Positions 15,924-26,035 of a stretch of DNA of 64,000 nt are shown piece after piece. The notes beneath the pieces are model-generated. The model had not been told where the DNA came from and made no database searches. It saw nothing but the letters and a program-made list of their open reading frames with translations. The stretch covers positions 186,001-250,000 of the forward strand of contig NZ_JAVRHY010000002.1 in assembly GCF_031846305.1 (NCBI RefSeq), in the 5' to 3' direction. Within the stretch, counting starts at the first letter, position 1. Every line of letters starts with the position of its first letter. Both the position numbers and the translations under genes were made by a program. This DNA is from Spectribacter acetivorans (GTDB taxonomy: Bacteria > Pseudomonadota > Gammaproteobacteria > Nevskiales > Salinisphaeraceae).

Positions 15924-18074
15924 ATGAGTGACCGAACCACGGCCCGGCCGATGCAGTCGATCGATATCGATGTCGGCGGCACCTTCACCGATCTGGTGCT
16001 GAACCTGGACGGCGAGACCACCATCGCGAAATGTCCGACTACGCCGCACGACCTTTCCGTCGGGTTCCAGGATGCCATCGAGGCGGTGGCGGAAAAGACC
16101 GGCACGACCATGCCGGAGTTGCTCCCGCGCATCGACGTCGTGCGTTACTCCACCACGGTTGCCCTGAACCGGTTGATCGAACGCAAGGGCCCCCGCGTCG
16201 GCCTGGTCACCACGGAAGGCTTCGAGGACACCATCCTGATCGGCCGCGGGGCCCAGTGGCTGGACGGGCGCCGGGTGTCGGAAATCCGCAACATCCCGGC
16301 CCAGCGAAAGCCGATGCCATTGATTACCCGCGACATGACCGTGGGGGTGCGCGAGCGGGTCGATTCCACCGGGCGCATCGTGCGGCCGCTCGACGAGGAG
16401 GACGTTCGCCGCAAGCTCCGCACCCTGATGGACCGGGGCGCACGGGCGATCGTCATTTCCCTGATGTGGTCGTTCGTCAACCCGGACCACGAGCGGCGCG
16501 TGCGCGAGATCATCCGCGAGGAATACAAGGAGTATCAGCTGGGCTTCGTGCCGGTGGTGCTGTCCTCGGCGGTGGTGCCCAAGATCGGCGAATACGAACG
16601 CACCATGACCAGCGTGCTGGATGCCTACCTGCAGCGCGACATGCAGGCCGAGATCAGCGCCACCTGGGACAAGATCCGCGACCAGGGGTATCGCGGTTCC
16701 TTCCTGATGATCCACAACTCCGGCGGCTGCGGCGAAATCTTCAAGACCAGTGCGTCCCGCACCTTCAATGGCGGGCCGGTTGCGGGCCTGATCGGCTCGG
16801 CTCACTTCGCCAGGCAGCTCGGCTACAAGAACGTGATTGCCGGGGATGTCGGCGGCACGTCGTTCGACGTCGCGCTGGTGGTGGAGTCCGGGGTGCGCAA
16901 CTACGACTTCAAGCCCGTGATCGACACCTGGATGGTCAACATGACCATGATGCAGACGCTGTCGATCGGCGCCGGCGGCGGTTCCATCGCGGCGGTGGAC
17001 CCGGTCACCAAGCGTCTGACCGTCGGGCCCCGCAGCGCCGGCTCCATGCCCGGACCCGTCTGCTACAACCAGGGCGGCACCGAACCCACGGTGACCGACG
17101 CCGACGTGGTGCTGGGTTACATGAATCCGGGTAACTACTTCGGCGGCAAGATGAAGCTGAGCGTGCGCAAGGCCGAACGCGCCATCCGCGACCGCATCGC
17201 CGAGCCGCTCGGCATCAGCGTTCTGGAAGCGGCTGCCCAGATCCGGCGCATCATCGACGAATCGATGGCCTCCGCGATCAAGCGGGAAGTCCACATGCGC
17301 GGTTTCCGGCCCGATGATTTCGTGCTGTTCGCCTTCGGCGGGGCCGGGCCGACGCACGTCTCCGGGTTCAAGGCCGACGTGCCCCGGGCGGTGGTATTCC
17401 CCTCGGCCCCCGTGTTCTGCGCCGTGGGTTCATCGATCATGGACTTCGTGCACATGTACGAGCAGTCCCGCCGCATGGTGTTCATGGAGCCGAAGACAGA
17501 AGCATTCGTCGCCGACCGGGAACAGTTCAACCGGACGGTCGAGGCATTGATGGAAAAGGCCCGTGGCGAGCTGATGGCCGAGGGGTTACCCGTCTCCGAG
17601 GCGATCTTCTCGCTGGAGCTGGACATGCTCTATGGCGGCCAGGTGCAGGTGAAGCGGTTTTCCTCGCCCAAGGTACGGCTGGATTCGGAGGACGACGCAA
17701 GGGCCGTCTACGAGGCCTTCGAAGCCGAGATCTCCGACGCCTACAGCCCGCTGGTGGTCAACCGGCCGGGCGGGGCGTTTCTCGACAATTTCGTGCTGCG
17801 GGTCACGGTGCCGACGCACAAGCCGTCGCTGGTCGAACGCGAGATGGGCGGCGCCGATCCGTCCGCCGCCGCCAGCGGTTCGCGCGAGGCGTTCTGGCCG
17901 GAAACCGGTGAAAGCGTGGACACCCCCGTCTACACCTTCGAGAAACTGCAGCCCGGCAACGTGATCGACGGGCCGGTCATCATCGAGGCCGAGTTCACCA
18001 CCATCGTGGTGCCGCCCGGGCAGCGGTTCTCCATCGACAAGCACGGCCTGGGCGTGATGGAAGCCAGGGCGTAG
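15924..18074 (+). CDS. Acetophenone carboxylase-like subunit Apc3 (second HyuA-type ATPase)
   Basis: 716 residues, starting at the base after the Apc2-like stop codon. The hydantoinase A/oxoprolinase architecture is clear: DVGGTFTDLVL near residue 15, RYSTTVALNRLIERKGPRVG, GDVGGTSFDVALV near residue 310, SIGAGGGSIA and LFAFGGAGPTHVSGF. It is distinct from the first HyuA-type subunit of the operon. Two different HyuA-like subunits per complex are a hallmark of acetophenone carboxylase, so two separate ATP-dependent activations are expected per turnover. Confidence 0.82.
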   Translation: MSDRTTARPMQSIDIDVGGTFTDLVLNLDGETTIAKCPTTPHDLSVGFQDAIEAVAEKTGTTMPELLPRIDVVRYSTTVALNRLIERKGPRVGLVTTEGFEDTILIGRGAQWLDGRRVSEIRNIPAQRKPMPLITRDMTVGVRERVDSTGRIVRPLDEEDVRRKLRTLMDRGARAIVISLMWSFVNPDHERRVREIIREEYKEYQLGFVPVVLSSAVVPKIGEYERTMTSVLDAYLQRDMQAEISATWDKIRDQGYRGSFLMIHNSGGCGEIFKTSASRTFNGGPVAGLIGSAHFARQLGYKNVIAGDVGGTSFDVALVVESGVRNYDFKPVIDTWMVNMTMMQTLSIGAGGGSIAAVDPVTKRLTVGPRSAGSMPGPVCYNQGGTEPTVTDADVVLGYMNPGNYFGGKMKLSVRKAERAIRDRIAEPLGISVLEAAAQIRRIIDESMASAIKREVHMRGFRPDDFVLFAFGGAGPTHVSGFKADVPRAVVFPSAPVFCAVGSSIMDFVHMYEQSRRMVFMEPKTEAFVADREQFNRTVEALMEKARGELMAEGLPVSEAIFSLELDMLYGGQVQVKRFSSPKVRLDSEDDARAVYEAFEAEISDAYSPLVVNRPGGAFLDNFVLRVTVPTHKPSLVEREMGGADPSAAASGSREAFWPETGESVDTPVYTFEKLQPGNVIDGPVIIEAEFTTIVVPPGQRFSIDKHGLGVMEARA

Positions 18075-18084
18075 GAGAGAAAAA

Positions 18085-20145
18085 ATGGCAATCCCGACAC
18101 TCGAACAGAAGCTCAAGTGGCTCAAGCCCAGTCCGGCCAGCGACGAGGAACTGGCGCTGGCGGCGAAGCTGGACGCGGCCCAGGTGGAAATCGGCTTCCA
18201 GCGCACCAACGACATCCTCTCCGAGGCCATGGAGGTCTTTCAGCGCACCTGTCGCTGCGCCATGGGCGTAGCTGGCGATTCGCTGGTGGGCATCATGACC
18301 GCGGAAGGCGACATGGTGAATGCCTCCTGCGGCACCTACCTGCACTCCGTGATTCCGCCGCTGATCAGCAAGTTCGTCATGGAAACCTATGGCGACAACC
18401 CCGGTATCCGTGACGGCGACCTATGGTTCGCCAACGACGCGGTGTATGGCGGCGTTCACAATCCGGACCAGATGGTGATGATGCCGGTGTTCTTTGAGGG
18501 CGAACTGGTCGCCTGGACCGCCGCGCTGGTGCACACCACCGAAACCGGGGCGATCGAACCGGGCGGCATGCCGGTATCGGCTACCTCCCGCTTCGAGGAG
18601 GGCATGAATCTGCCGCCAATGAAGATCGGCGAGAACTTCAGGCTCCGGGACGACATTGTCACCATGTTCGAGGCCTTCGGCCTGCGCGCCCAGTCGATGA
18701 TCAACGTCGACCTCAAGGCGCGCTGCACAACGGCCGACCGGGTGCGCCGCCGGATTCTGGAAGTCTGCGAACGCGAGGGGGCCGATTATCTGCGCGGCCT
18801 GTTCCGGCGCATGCTGCAGCAGGCTGAAGCCGGGGCGGCGGATCTGATCAGCCTGTGGCCGGACGGCCACTACCGCTGCGTGACCTTCGCCGATGCCGTG
18901 GGTCTGCAGCAGGGCATTGTGCGCAACTGCTACATGGACATGCAGAAGCGCGGCGACAAATTGATCGTCGACTTCTCCAAGACCGGCCCGGAAACCGCCA
19001 GCTCTTACAACGCCCATCCGCAGGCGGCCATCGCCCACTTTTCCAACTATATCTACGAATATCTGTTCCATGCGTTGCCGATCAACAACGGCACCTTTGC
19101 GTCAATCGACTTCAAGTTCGGCCAGAACACCTGCCTGAGTCCCGACCCGCGGGCGGCGACCTCGAACTCGGTGATGATCTCGGCCGGCGTGATGAGCGCC
19201 AACCACAACTGCTTCGCCAAGGCGTTGTTCTCCACCTCGGACTGGCGCCAGGCCGGGGCCTCGCTGGGTAACGGTGGTAACGCCCTGGTGCTGGCCGGGC
19301 AGAATCAGTGGGAAACCGACTTCGCTGACATGATGGCCTACTCCATCAACAGCGAAGGGCAGGGGGCGCTGCCGGACATGGACGGCATGGACTCCTTCGG
19401 CTTCCCCTGGGCGCCGTTCGGCCGGGCACCCAACAGCGAATTCGTGGAAAACGAGTTCCCGCTGCTGATCCCGGTATCCAACCATCTGCGCGATTCCTGC
19501 GGTCACGGCAAGTACCGTGGTGGCGTGGGCACCGTCCAGGTCTGGGTGGCCCACCACAAGCCGCAAGTGGCCCTGATGGCCATCGCCGACAACACCCGCC
19601 TGCAGACGCCACAGGGCCTGTTTGGCGGGTATGCGCCGTGCACACTGCCGGGCATCGGCATCCGCCAGGCCAATATCACCGAGATGATGGCCGAAGCTAG
19701 CGAGGCCCTGAACATGGACGCCTACGACATCCTGTCCAACCGCACCATCGGCGGGGACTACGAGGTCGAGTTCATGGGCCGCTCGGTGCGCGCCTACAAC
19801 GAGGGCGACATCGTCACCTTCGCCTTCTCCACCGGTGGCTGCGGCTATGGCGACCCGCTGGACAGGGATCCATTGGCGCTCGAGGCCGATATCCAGAAGG
19901 GCGTGGTTTCCCGGGAGGCGGCGGAGTTCGTCTACAAGGTCGTCTGGGACGAGGAACGCCAGGCAGTGGACGAGGCGGCCAGCGAGCAGGCACGGCAGGC
20001 GGAACTGGCGGCTCGCGCCCGGCGCGGCGTGCCCTGGGACGAATTCATGGCGTCCTGGTCGCAGAAGAAGCCGCCGGAGGAGATCCTGGTTCACTACGGC
20101 ACGTGGCCGGACGCCGAGTCCCGCGGTCCGCTGGTGCGTGCCTGA
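18085..20145 (+). CDS. Acetophenone carboxylase-like subunit Apc4 (HyuB-type)
   Basis: 686 residues, hydantoinase B/oxoprolinase family. Diagnostic segments include AEGDMVNASCGTYLHSVIP, DGDLWFANDAVYGGVHNPDQ, HTTETGAIEPGGMP and the C-terminal GGCGYGDPLDRDP. AGGAG lies upstream of the ATG with 10 nt between this gene and the preceding one. In the characterised acetophenone carboxylase the HyuB-type subunit belongs to the catalytic core, where activated ketone and carboxyphosphate react. It overlaps the next gene by one base. Confidence 0.82.
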   Translation: MAIPTLEQKLKWLKPSPASDEELALAAKLDAAQVEIGFQRTNDILSEAMEVFQRTCRCAMGVAGDSLVGIMTAEGDMVNASCGTYLHSVIPPLISKFVMETYGDNPGIRDGDLWFANDAVYGGVHNPDQMVMMPVFFEGELVAWTAALVHTTETGAIEPGGMPVSATSRFEEGMNLPPMKIGENFRLRDDIVTMFEAFGLRAQSMINVDLKARCTTADRVRRRILEVCEREGADYLRGLFRRMLQQAEAGAADLISLWPDGHYRCVTFADAVGLQQGIVRNCYMDMQKRGDKLIVDFSKTGPETASSYNAHPQAAIAHFSNYIYEYLFHALPINNGTFASIDFKFGQNTCLSPDPRAATSNSVMISAGVMSANHNCFAKALFSTSDWRQAGASLGNGGNALVLAGQNQWETDFADMMAYSINSEGQGALPDMDGMDSFGFPWAPFGRAPNSEFVENEFPLLIPVSNHLRDSCGHGKYRGGVGTVQVWVAHHKPQVALMAIADNTRLQTPQGLFGGYAPCTLPGIGIRQANITEMMAEASEALNMDAYDILSNRTIGGDYEVEFMGRSVRAYNEGDIVTFAFSTGGCGYGDPLDRDPLALEADIQKGVVSREAAEFVYKVVWDEERQAVDEAASEQARQAELAARARRGVPWDEFMASWSQKKPPEEILVHYGTWPDAESRGPLVRA

Positions 20146-21044
20146 TGGGGGTCGACGCTCGCAAGTGTCTGGCCGATCTGGCCCGCGGCGAGGTCGGGGC
20201 AGACGACCCCCTGTTCGCGCCGATGATCCACGGCCTCGGCGCCCAGATCGAGGCCCTGTCGCCGACGGAAATGGTGGTGGATGCCACGCGCCTGGGCAAG
20301 GGGCTTGGCGAGACCCGGCGCGTTCTGGGATTGTCGTCGCTGTACGTCACGGTGCCGTCCCTGGCGGAGGCCGAAGCGCTGGGCGCGGGTGTGGATCTGT
20401 CCGTCTGGCCGCCGCGTCTGACCGCGCCGGCGGGCGCGGCGGCGCTGGAAGCCGATGAGGCCGATGCGATCGCCGACAGTCCGCGGCTACAGGCATCGCT
20501 GGAGCTGACCCGACGCCTGTCGGCCACTGGCGACGATGCGGCCCTGCTGGTGGGACTCACGGGACCGGCCACCCTGGTCGAGCAGCTGGTGCCGGGGTCA
20601 ACGGGGGAGGAACGCGAGGACGCATTCGACTATGCCGGCGGATTTCTCACTGCCCTGGTACGGGCCTTCGGTGAAGCTGGCGCGCATGCGGTGGTGCTGC
20701 AGGAAACGGTGGCGGCACCGGACGATGAAGATGGTCGCGAATTGTGGGAGGACGCGCTCACGCCGGTGGCCAATGTGGCCCGATTTCACAAGATGCCGGT
20801 GCTGCTGGGTTTCGTCGGTGCGGCCGGGCCCGGGCCTGGCGACTGGCCGGATCAGATCGTGCCCTGTCTGGCCCCGGGGGAGACCGCGGCGCAGGCGGGC
20901 GACGATCACGTACTCATGCTGCCGGCTGACCCGGCAACCTGGCGCGGGTCGGCCGACGGCACGGCAATGATCCTCACTGCTGGCGAAGTGGCGGTCGACA
21001 CGCGAATTGCGGACCTCAAGACCGTCATCAAGGCGCTTGCATGA
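20145..21044 (+). CDS. Apc5-like fifth subunit of the ketone carboxylase
   Basis: 299 residues, starting at the ATG that overlaps the Apc4-like stop (TGATG). Segments such as GLTGPATLVEQLV, FLTALVRAFGEAGAHAVVLQET and MLPADPATWRG weakly resemble the uroporphyrinogen-decarboxylase fold. The position directly after the HyuB subunit and the size fit Apc5, the loosely bound fifth subunit needed by acetophenone carboxylase. I identify it by synteny more than by sequence. The stop codon overlaps the start of the CoA ligase (ATGA), so it belongs to the same transcript. Confidence 0.6.
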   Translation: MGVDARKCLADLARGEVGADDPLFAPMIHGLGAQIEALSPTEMVVDATRLGKGLGETRRVLGLSSLYVTVPSLAEAEALGAGVDLSVWPPRLTAPAGAAALEADEADAIADSPRLQASLELTRRLSATGDDAALLVGLTGPATLVEQLVPGSTGEEREDAFDYAGGFLTALVRAFGEAGAHAVVLQETVAAPDDEDGRELWEDALTPVANVARFHKMPVLLGFVGAAGPGPGDWPDQIVPCLAPGETAAQAGDDHVLMLPADPATWRGSADGTAMILTAGEVAVDTRIADLKTVIKALA

Positions 21045-22384
21045 CAGACTACTGGTGCCCGGAACTGGAGACCAAGCCCTGGTCCGACGTCCAGGCCTGG
21101 CAGGCGCAGTGTGTCGCGGAGGCAGTCCCGCGGATACGGGCGAGGTCGCGCCTTTACGCCGGACTGCTGGCCGAGACCGGCGATGTCACGATCAATGCGT
21201 TCGAAGATATTCAGCGACTGCCGTTCACCGAGAAGGCGCATCTCAAGGACGCACAGGCCGATGCCTCGAAGGCCGAACCCTTCGGCGCGAATCAGGCGGC
21301 GCCCCTGGTGGATATCGTGCAGACGGTGTCCTCCTCCGGCACCTCGGGGATGCCGCTGTACTACCCGGTGACGCGGGCGGACGTGGCGATGTGGACCGAT
21401 GCCATCGCGCAGAACTTTTTCACGTCGGGTATCCGGCGCGAGGACATGATCGCCCACCTGGTCGGTCTGCCGGGGGTGGCCGGCGGGCTGCCCTATGCCG
21501 AGGCATTCCGCGAGATCGGCGCGACCCTGTGCTGGCTGGGTGGTTTCCCCACCGAGCGCATCCTGCGGGAAATGCGCCGGCTGCACACCACGGCGTTGCT
21601 GGCCACCACCTCGTTCGGTACCTACCTGAGCGAGACCTGGGATCAGGCGGGTGAGACCACCGGCATCGAGTCGTCCCTGCGCAAGGTGCTCTGTGGCGGG
21701 GAGCCGGGTCTGGACCAGCCGGCCATCCGGCACAAGATCGAAACCGGCCTGGGCATCGACGGCCTGCGCGAGGTCATGGGCATGGGCGACGTGATTCCGG
21801 GCATGTGGGGGGAATGCGACGTCGCCGATGGCATGCACTTCAACGCCCAGCGCTACGTGGCGGTGGAACTGATCGACCCGGACAGCGGCGAGACCGTCCC
21901 CTGGTCGGCCGGCGCCACCGGGGAGCTGGTCTATACGACCTTCCAGCGGGACGCCGCGCCGTTGATCCGCTATCGATCGCGGGATCATGCCCAGGTGGTG
22001 GACGTGACCTGCGCCTGCGGCCGAACCTCGCCGCGCATGCGCTGCATCGGGCGCACGGATGACATGCTCATCTACAAGGGCATGAATGTCTTTCCCACTG
22101 CCATCCGCGACGTGGTGGCGGAAGTCTTCCCCGGTCGGCTGGAACCGACCCTGCGCATATGGAAGGCGCACAAGGACCTGGTTCGCTTCGACGAGGCCAT
22201 TCCGGTGGATGTCGAGGCCTGCGAGGGCCTTCCGGCCGCCGAGTACCCCGCGATTGCCGAGGCGCTGGAAAACGCGGTGCGCTCGCAGATGCAGGTTCGC
22301 ATTCGGGTCACGGTCCTCGAACCCAGCGGCCTGCCACGCGGCGCCTACAAGAACGCGCTGGTGGCGGTACGAGAAAGCACATGA
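21041..22384 (+). CDS. PaaK-type CoA ligase, candidate benzoylacetate-CoA ligase
   Basis: 447 residues, adenylate-forming phenylacetate-CoA-ligase family. The ATP-binding loop is VSSSGTSGMPLYYPVT (near residues 99-114). The C-terminal signature CIGRTDDMLIYKGMNVFPTAI and the terminal PRGAYKN lysine are present; ACGRTSPRMRC shows the usual Cys-containing region. In the Aromatoleum ethylbenzene pathway a CoA ligase gene (bal) lies with apc1-5 and activates benzoylacetate, and this gene sits in that slot with translational coupling. The substrate is therefore inferred as a 3-oxo-3-arylpropanoate. Confidence 0.72.
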   Translation: MTDYWCPELETKPWSDVQAWQAQCVAEAVPRIRARSRLYAGLLAETGDVTINAFEDIQRLPFTEKAHLKDAQADASKAEPFGANQAAPLVDIVQTVSSSGTSGMPLYYPVTRADVAMWTDAIAQNFFTSGIRREDMIAHLVGLPGVAGGLPYAEAFREIGATLCWLGGFPTERILREMRRLHTTALLATTSFGTYLSETWDQAGETTGIESSLRKVLCGGEPGLDQPAIRHKIETGLGIDGLREVMGMGDVIPGMWGECDVADGMHFNAQRYVAVELIDPDSGETVPWSAGATGELVYTTFQRDAAPLIRYRSRDHAQVVDVTCACGRTSPRMRCIGRTDDMLIYKGMNVFPTAIRDVVAEVFPGRLEPTLRIWKAHKDLVRFDEAIPVDVEACEGLPAAEYPAIAEALENAVRSQMQVRIRVTVLEPSGLPRGAYKNALVAVREST

Positions 22385-22402
22385 ACGTCAATCGGTTACA
22401 AC

Positions 22403-23593
22403 ATGAAATTCGATAACGCATTCATCCCTTGCGGCTTCGCCTGGTCCTCGCCGTTCGTACGCTGGCAGGGGACGCTGGCCGATGTCTCCAGCATGGATCT
22501 GGGCGTGACCGTGACCAACGATGCGCTGGCGCAGCGGGACTTCGATCCGCAACGGCTGACGCAGCTGGTGATGGGCACGACGGTGCCGCAGGCGGATTCC
22601 TTCTACGCCGTGCCCTGGACCGCGGCCCGCATCGGTGCGCCGGGGATTACCGGCCCGGACATCTCGCAGGCCTGCGCCACCGCGGTCGCCTGCGTGGCCA
22701 GCGCCGCGGCCACCGTGGACAACGATCCCGACGAAACCGTGCTGGCGCTGACCACCGACCGCACCAGCAACGGGCCGCTCATGATCTACCCGAAGAGCCG
22801 GAGCATGGGCGGCAGCCCGGACACCGAGCACTGGGTGCTGGACAATTTCGCCGCTGATCCGGCCACCGGCAAGGCGATGGTGGCCACGGCCGAAAACGTG
22901 GCCGCGGAAGCGGGTTTCACCCGCGAGGCGCTGGATGACGTTTCGCTTCTGAGATACCGGCAGTACGAGCAATCCCTGGCCGGTGATCGGGCGTTTCAGC
23001 GGCGCTACATGCAGCCGGTGCGGTTGACCGACCGCAAGGGCCGGGTCACGGAAATCAGCGCCGACGAGGGCATCTCGCCGACCACCGCGGAGGGCCTGGC
23101 GGAACTCAAGCCGATGGCCGGCGGGGTGATCACGCTGGGCATGCAGACCCATCCCGCCGACGGCACGGCGGGGACGCTGATCTGCGGCCAGGCCACGGCC
23201 CGCGAGCTGTCGAACGGCAACGGCATTGTGCGTCTGATCGCGACGGGGTTCGGCCGGGCGGCGGCCGCCCACATGCCCAAGGCGCCGGTGCTGGCGGCCG
23301 AACGGGCCCTGGCCAGTGCCGGCCTGAGCTATCACGACATCAAGCTGGTCAACACGCACAATCCGTTCGCGGTCAACGATCTGTGGCTGGAAAAGCAGAC
23401 CGGTTTCCCGCTGGATCGCACCAACATCTACGGCAGCAGCCTGATCTACGGTCATCCGCAGGGACCCACCGGTCTGCGCTCGATTGCCGAGCTGATCGAG
23501 GCGCTGCGCCTGGAAGGCGGCGGCCTGGGGCTGTTTACGGGTTGTGCGGCGGGGGATACCGCGGCAGCGTTGGTCATCGAGGTGCGCGACTAG
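22403..23593 (+). CDS. Thiolase-family protein, candidate benzoylacetyl-CoA thiolase
   Basis: 396 residues. The nucleophilic cysteine is C91 in ISQACATAVACV. The histidine lies in NTHNPFAVND, and the second catalytic cysteine in GLFTGCAAGDTAAA near the C-terminus. Placed after the ligase, it would cleave a 3-oxo-3-arylpropanoyl-CoA to aroyl-CoA plus acetyl-CoA. No convincing Shine-Dalgarno precedes the ATG; an out-of-frame ATG at 22381 opens only a very short frame. The benzoyl-CoA product would feed boxB/boxC. Confidence 0.75.
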   Translation: MKFDNAFIPCGFAWSSPFVRWQGTLADVSSMDLGVTVTNDALAQRDFDPQRLTQLVMGTTVPQADSFYAVPWTAARIGAPGITGPDISQACATAVACVASAAATVDNDPDETVLALTTDRTSNGPLMIYPKSRSMGGSPDTEHWVLDNFAADPATGKAMVATAENVAAEAGFTREALDDVSLLRYRQYEQSLAGDRAFQRRYMQPVRLTDRKGRVTEISADEGISPTTAEGLAELKPMAGGVITLGMQTHPADGTAGTLICGQATARELSNGNGIVRLIATGFGRAAAAHMPKAPVLAAERALASAGLSYHDIKLVNTHNPFAVNDLWLEKQTGFPLDRTNIYGSSLIYGHPQGPTGLRSIAELIEALRLEGGGLGLFTGCAAGDTAAALVIEVRD

Positions 23594-23642
23594 CATCGGC
23601 AGAACAGGCCCCAGTAGGGCTAGTAATGCGGAGGAGACGGGG

Positions 23643-25202
23643 ATGACGCAGGGGTTCGCCGGAGTGCATCCACCGCGGGAGTACAACGCCGCGACAGACT
23701 TCATCGACCGTCATGGCCGGGAAGGTCGCGGCGGGCGCACCGCCGTCATCGATGCCGACGGTCGGGTCAGCTACGACGACCTGGCCGAACTGGGGAACCG
23801 GGCGGGCAATGCGCTGCTCGGGCTGGGCCTGCGCCAGGAATCCCGCGTGGCGATGATCATGCACGATAGTCGGCGTTTTCCGGCCGTGTTCTGGGGCGCG
23901 ATCAGGGCCGGCATCATCCCGGTTCCGGTCAATACGATGCTGCGGACCGGGGATTACCGCCAGATCCTGACCGATTGCCGGGCTAAGGCACTGCTGGTCA
24001 GCGAACCGCTGCTCGACGAGGTGCGTCCGGCCCTGGCCGACCAACCCTTTCTGGATACCGTGATCGTGGACGGCCGGCCCGGCCCTGGCGAGCAGTCCCT
24101 GACCGACCTGCTGGCTGCGGCAAACCCGGATCTGGACGCCGCCCCGACCACCGCCGACGACGTGGCCTTCTGGCTGTATTCCTCCGGCTCTACCGGCACC
24201 CCCAAGGGCGTGCTGCATCTGCACCGACATCTGCCGGCCACCGCCGAATGCTATGGCCGTGGCGTGCTCGGCATCGAGCCGGACGACGTGATCTTTTCCG
24301 CCGCCAAGCTGTTCTTCGCCTACGGCCTGGGTAACGGCATGACCTTTCCATTCGCAGTCGGCGCCTGCGCCGTCTATCTGCCCGGACGCCCGACCCCCGA
24401 CGCCGTAATGGCGATCATGCGAGAACAGCAGCCAACCATTTTCGGTGGCGTACCAACGCTTTACGCGGCGATTCTCGCCGACGACGCGAACAACCGCGAC
24501 CGTGCCTCACAGGCCCTACGCCGCTGTATTTCGGCCGGCGAGGCCCTGCCGGCGGAGGTCGGCGAACGCTGGCAGGCACGTTTCGGCGCCGAGGTGCTCG
24601 ACGGCGTTGGCTCCACCGAAATGCTGCACATCTTCCTGAGCAACCGCCCCGGCCGGGTGCGCTACGGCACGTCCGGCGAACCGGTGCCCGGCTACTCGGT
24701 GCGGCTGGTGGACGAAAGCGATCACGAGGTAGGCGAGAACGAGATCGGCGAACTGCTGGTCGACGGCCCCTCGGCCGCCGTGGCCTACTGGAATCGTCGC
24801 GACAAGAGCCTGGAGACGTTCCAGGGTCACTGGACCCGTACCGGCGACAAGTATTACCGCGACGCCGAAGGCTGCTATCACTACTGCGGCCGCACCGACG
24901 ACATGTTCAAGGTCAGCGGCCAGTGGGTGTCGCCCTTCGAGGTGGAATCGGCCCTGATTGCCCACGATCAGGTGCTGGAAGCGGCGGTGGTGCCGCACGA
25001 TGAGGGCGATAACCTGCTAAAGCCGCGGGCCTTCGTGGTGCTCAAGAACGGCGTGGCCGCCAGCGACGACCTGGCGGCCGAGTTGCAGGGCTTCGTCAAG
25101 GCGCGCATTGCCACGGTGAAGTACCCGCGCTGGATCGAGTTCATCGACGAACTGCCCAAGACCGCCACCGGCAAGATCCAGCGCTTCAAGCTGCGGGCCT
25201 GA
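23643..25202 (+). CDS. Benzoate-CoA ligase family protein
   Basis: 519 residues, started at the ATG preceded by AGGAG. The AMP-binding motif YSSGSTGTPKGV is at residues 179-190, followed by the family stretches FAYGLGNGMTFPF, YCGRTDDMFKVSGQWVSPFEVE and KTATGKIQRF with the catalytic lysine near residue 512. These match the benzoate/4-hydroxybenzoate-CoA ligase clade. It supplies aroyl-CoA from free benzoate to the epoxidation branch and would be a second entry point beside the ketone route. It leads a ligase-hydrolase-DUF309 group ahead of the boxC promoter. Confidence 0.85.
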   Translation: MTQGFAGVHPPREYNAATDFIDRHGREGRGGRTAVIDADGRVSYDDLAELGNRAGNALLGLGLRQESRVAMIMHDSRRFPAVFWGAIRAGIIPVPVNTMLRTGDYRQILTDCRAKALLVSEPLLDEVRPALADQPFLDTVIVDGRPGPGEQSLTDLLAAANPDLDAAPTTADDVAFWLYSSGSTGTPKGVLHLHRHLPATAECYGRGVLGIEPDDVIFSAAKLFFAYGLGNGMTFPFAVGACAVYLPGRPTPDAVMAIMREQQPTIFGGVPTLYAAILADDANNRDRASQALRRCISAGEALPAEVGERWQARFGAEVLDGVGSTEMLHIFLSNRPGRVRYGTSGEPVPGYSVRLVDESDHEVGENEIGELLVDGPSAAVAYWNRRDKSLETFQGHWTRTGDKYYRDAEGCYHYCGRTDDMFKVSGQWVSPFEVESALIAHDQVLEAAVVPHDEGDNLLKPRAFVVLKNGVAASDDLAAELQGFVKARIATVKYPRWIEFIDELPKTATGKIQRFKLRA

Positions 25203-25204
25203 CC

Positions 25205-26035
25205 TTGAAACGCCGCGGGGTCGATATTGTTGCCGACGGCAAGCGCCTCGAGGCCTGCTGGGTGGGCCCGGGCCCGGACGAGGCGCCGACCCTGGTGTTC
25301 CTGCACGAGGGGCTGGGCTGCGTGGGGTTGTGGAAGGATTTTCCCGAACGCCTCGCGGCGGCCACCGGCTGCGGTGCCCTGATCTACAGCCGCGCCGGTT
25401 ACGGCGGCTCCGAGCCGGTTGATCTGCCCCGGCCGCTGACCTACATGCATCACGAGGCGCAGGTGGTTCTGCCGCAGGTACTCGATATCGCCGGCATCCG
25501 GCGGGCCATCATGGTGGGTCACAGCGATGGCGGGTCGATTGCCCTGGTCCACGCCGGCAGCGTCGGCGACCCGCGCGTAGCCGCGCTGGTGCTGATGGCC
25601 CCGCATGTGTTCAACGAGGATGTCTGCGTAGCGGCGATCGAGCAGGCGCGTGAGGCCTATAAGCAGGGTGAGCTGCGCGCGGGACTGGCGAAGTACCACG
25701 GCGACAATGTCGATGTGGCCTTCCGTGGCTGGAACGATGCCTGGCTGGATCCCGGTTTCCTCGAATGGAATCTGGAATCCTTCCTGCCCGCGGTGCAGGT
25801 GCCGGTGTTGCTGATTCAGGGGGTCCAGGACCAGTACGGCACGGCGGCCCAGATCGAGGCTATTGAACGGCAGGTGTCCGGCCCGGTGCAGACGCTCTGG
25901 CCCGAGCCCTGTGGCCATGCCGCCTACCTTGACCAGCCGCAGGTGGTTATTGACGCCACCCGACAGTTCCTCGAAGACGCGGCGGGTTCGCGACCTTCCG
26001 CCAGCATGGGCGCAGCGGCACGGGGCTTGTGGTGA
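25205..26035 (+). CDS. Alpha/beta hydrolase of the box locus
   Basis: 276 residues from a TTG start 2 nt after the ligase stop codon. The fold and triad are visible: oxyanion-side HEG after LVFL, nucleophile elbow GHSDGG, acid in QGVQDQYG and the histidine in CGHAAYLDQP. Alpha/beta hydrolases occur in several aromatic-CoA clusters, where they may act as thioesterases relieving CoA trapping or on ring-cleavage products. The sequence alone does not choose between these. It overlaps the next gene. Confidence 0.7.
   Translation: MKRRGVDIVADGKRLEACWVGPGPDEAPTLVFLHEGLGCVGLWKDFPERLAAATGCGALIYSRAGYGGSEPVDLPRPLTYMHHEAQVVLPQVLDIAGIRRAIMVGHSDGGSIALVHAGSVGDPRVAALVLMAPHVFNEDVCVAAIEQAREAYKQGELRAGLAKYHGDNVDVAFRGWNDAWLDPGFLEWNLESFLPAVQVPVLLIQGVQDQYGTAAQIEAIERQVSGPVQTLWPEPCGHAAYLDQPQVVIDATRQFLEDAAGSRPSASMGAAARGLW

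Noticed and set aside
13546..20145. Operon as acetone carboxylase, 5-oxoprolinase or hydantoinase
   Set aside because: Two different HyuA-type subunits plus a small Cys4 subunit plus a fifth gene fit acetophenone carboxylase better. Acetone carboxylase has one HyuA-type subunit, and oxoprolinases/hydantoinases lack the small subunit.
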